Shown: piece after piece, positions 5,983 through 6,733 of the stretch | Numbering within the stretch: the stretch's first letter is position 1 | How the letters are laid out: each line of letters opens with the position of its first letter | Assembly: GCA_035913415.1 (NCBI GenBank) | Contig: JAMIIV010000235.1 | Location: 1 to 6,733, forward strand | Direction of reading: 5' to 3' | Length of the DNA: 6,733 nt | DNA from: UBA5070 sp035913415 | GTDB taxonomy: Bacteria; Fibrobacterota; Fibrobacteria; UBA5070 | The notes under the pieces: model-generated | What the model was told of the DNA's origin: nothing | The model's database searches: none | The model's input: only the letters and a program-made list of their open reading frames with translations | Translations under genes and position numbers: made by a program

Positions 5983-6732
5983 ATGAGCCTGAGCCAGACT
6001 GCGGAAAACTCACCTTCCCAGGACCTGAGCGCCACCGACCAGACGTCCGCGACGTCCGGTTCCGGCGTTCAGCATCTCCTGACCCATCTTGCCCGCACCT
6101 TCGGCAAGATTCCCTACATCCGCAAAGCGATCCTGTACGGCTCCCGCGCGCGCGAGGACCACGGCGACCGGGACGACATCGACATCGCCATTTCCTGTCC
6201 CGACGCGACCGACGAACAATGGTCGCAGATCGAGAAGCTGGTCACCGGACTTCCCACGCTTCTTCGTGTGGACCTGGTCCGTTTCGACACGGCTCCCGCC
6301 GATGTCCGCCAGGAGATCCAGATCGAGGGCATCCTGTTCTTCGAACCATGGGGCCGGCGCTGGACGCAGTTCTGCGAGTCCCTCGACCGGTTCGGCTGGG
6401 CACTCGAACGCTCCGAACTCGACGACCTCGCGCGCGAAGGCGTGCTCCACAGGTTTTCCCGTTGCGTCGACCTGTTCCACAAGGTGTTGCGCCGCTTGTT
6501 GTGGTCGCGTGGCCTGGTCGACCATGGCATGAAGGACGCCATGGTCCTTGCCTACCAGCAAGGATGGATCGCCGACGAGGAACGCTGGATCGGTCTGCTC
6601 CAGGCCCGCTTCTGGGCCGAACGCTCCTACGACGAGACTCGCACCAATCCTCTGGTCGCCAAGATGCCTCGCCACCACGAGCTCCTGCTCCAAGCACGAG
6701 AAAGCCTCCGCGACCGGTTCGACCTGGGCTGA
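5983..6732 (+). CDS. MNT-type nucleotidyltransferase fused to an HI0074/HepT-like HEPN domain
   Basis: This 249-residue protein is complete; its TGA ends one base before the window edge. ATG 5983 is chosen because TAGG lies 9 nt upstream; GTG 5977 is in frame but too close. Residues 1-28 are a polar Ser/Thr-rich tail. Residues about 29-122 are a minimal nucleotidyltransferase: LYGSRAR (51-57), DDID (64-67) and a third acidic position in RVDLVRFD (95-102, Asp97). Residues about 127-246 match the nucleotidyltransferase substrate-binding (HI0074-like, HEPN) family in helix layout. There the usual R-N-x3-H-x-Y-D-E reads RFWAERSYDE (209-218), so Asn and the catalytic His are replaced while Arg209 and Tyr216 remain. 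The two parts are normally separate adjacent genes forming HEPN/MNT toxin-antitoxin pairs in which the MNT protein AMPylates the HEPN tyrosine. Here they form one chain, probably without RNase activity. Its substrate is unknown. Confidence 0.82.
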   Translation: MSLSQTAENSPSQDLSATDQTSATSGSGVQHLLTHLARTFGKIPYIRKAILYGSRAREDHGDRDDIDIAISCPDATDEQWSQIEKLVTGLPTLLRVDLVRFDTAPADVRQEIQIEGILFFEPWGRRWTQFCESLDRFGWALERSELDDLAREGVLHRFSRCVDLFHKVLRRLLWSRGLVDHGMKDAMVLAYQQGWIADEERWIGLLQARFWAERSYDETRTNPLVAKMPRHHELLLQARESLRDRFDLG

Positions 6733-6733
6733 G

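Overview
The window is GC-rich bacterial chromosome that most likely comes from a member of the Fibrobacterota. The strongest clue is a secreted protein (1711-2790, minus) ending in a FISUMP domain, the paralogous domain expanded in Fibrobacter. The GC content is well above that of rumen Fibrobacter succinogenes, so a free-living or environmental relative is more plausible. This placement is an inference from one protein family plus a LexA-type operator candidate.

Layout from left to right. (1) A minus-strand gene runs off the left edge (1-304); it starts with GTG and looks like a coiled-coil plus GAF-domain signalling protein. (2) A 65-bp divergent gap leads to a plus-strand gene for a membrane-anchored TPR protein (370-1113). 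(3) A gene-free stretch (1114-1710) is packed with structured repeats: a 127-bp direct repeat at 95% identity with hairpins kept in both copies, a third degenerate fragment, a 17-bp inverted repeat containing the TPR stop codon, and one intrinsic terminator. (4) The convergent FISUMP gene follows, with a readable promoter and G/C homopolymer tracts in its leader. (5) Its divergent gap to uvrB (2791-3305) holds nested inverted repeats and a candidate LexA box. (6) uvrB (3306-5381) is complete and its stop codon lies inside a perfect 17-bp-stem palindrome. (7) A small cysteine-rich lipoprotein gene follows (5505-5855). (8) A short gap can fold as a three-way junction. (9) The last gene (5983-6732) is complete and encodes a single-chain fusion of an MNT-type nucleotidyltransferase and an HI0074/HepT-like HEPN domain.

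The genes do not form one pathway. uvrB is a housekeeping DNA-repair gene and seems to be SOS-regulated. The TPR, FISUMP and lipoprotein genes are envelope or secreted functions. The least ordinary item is the MNT-HEPN fusion. Its nucleotidyltransferase residues look intact, but the HEPN RX4HXY motif reads R-F-W-A-E-R-S-Y: the catalytic His is Arg and the Tyr modified in HepT is kept. The second theme is the density of palindromic and direct repeats, two of which supply gene stop codons.
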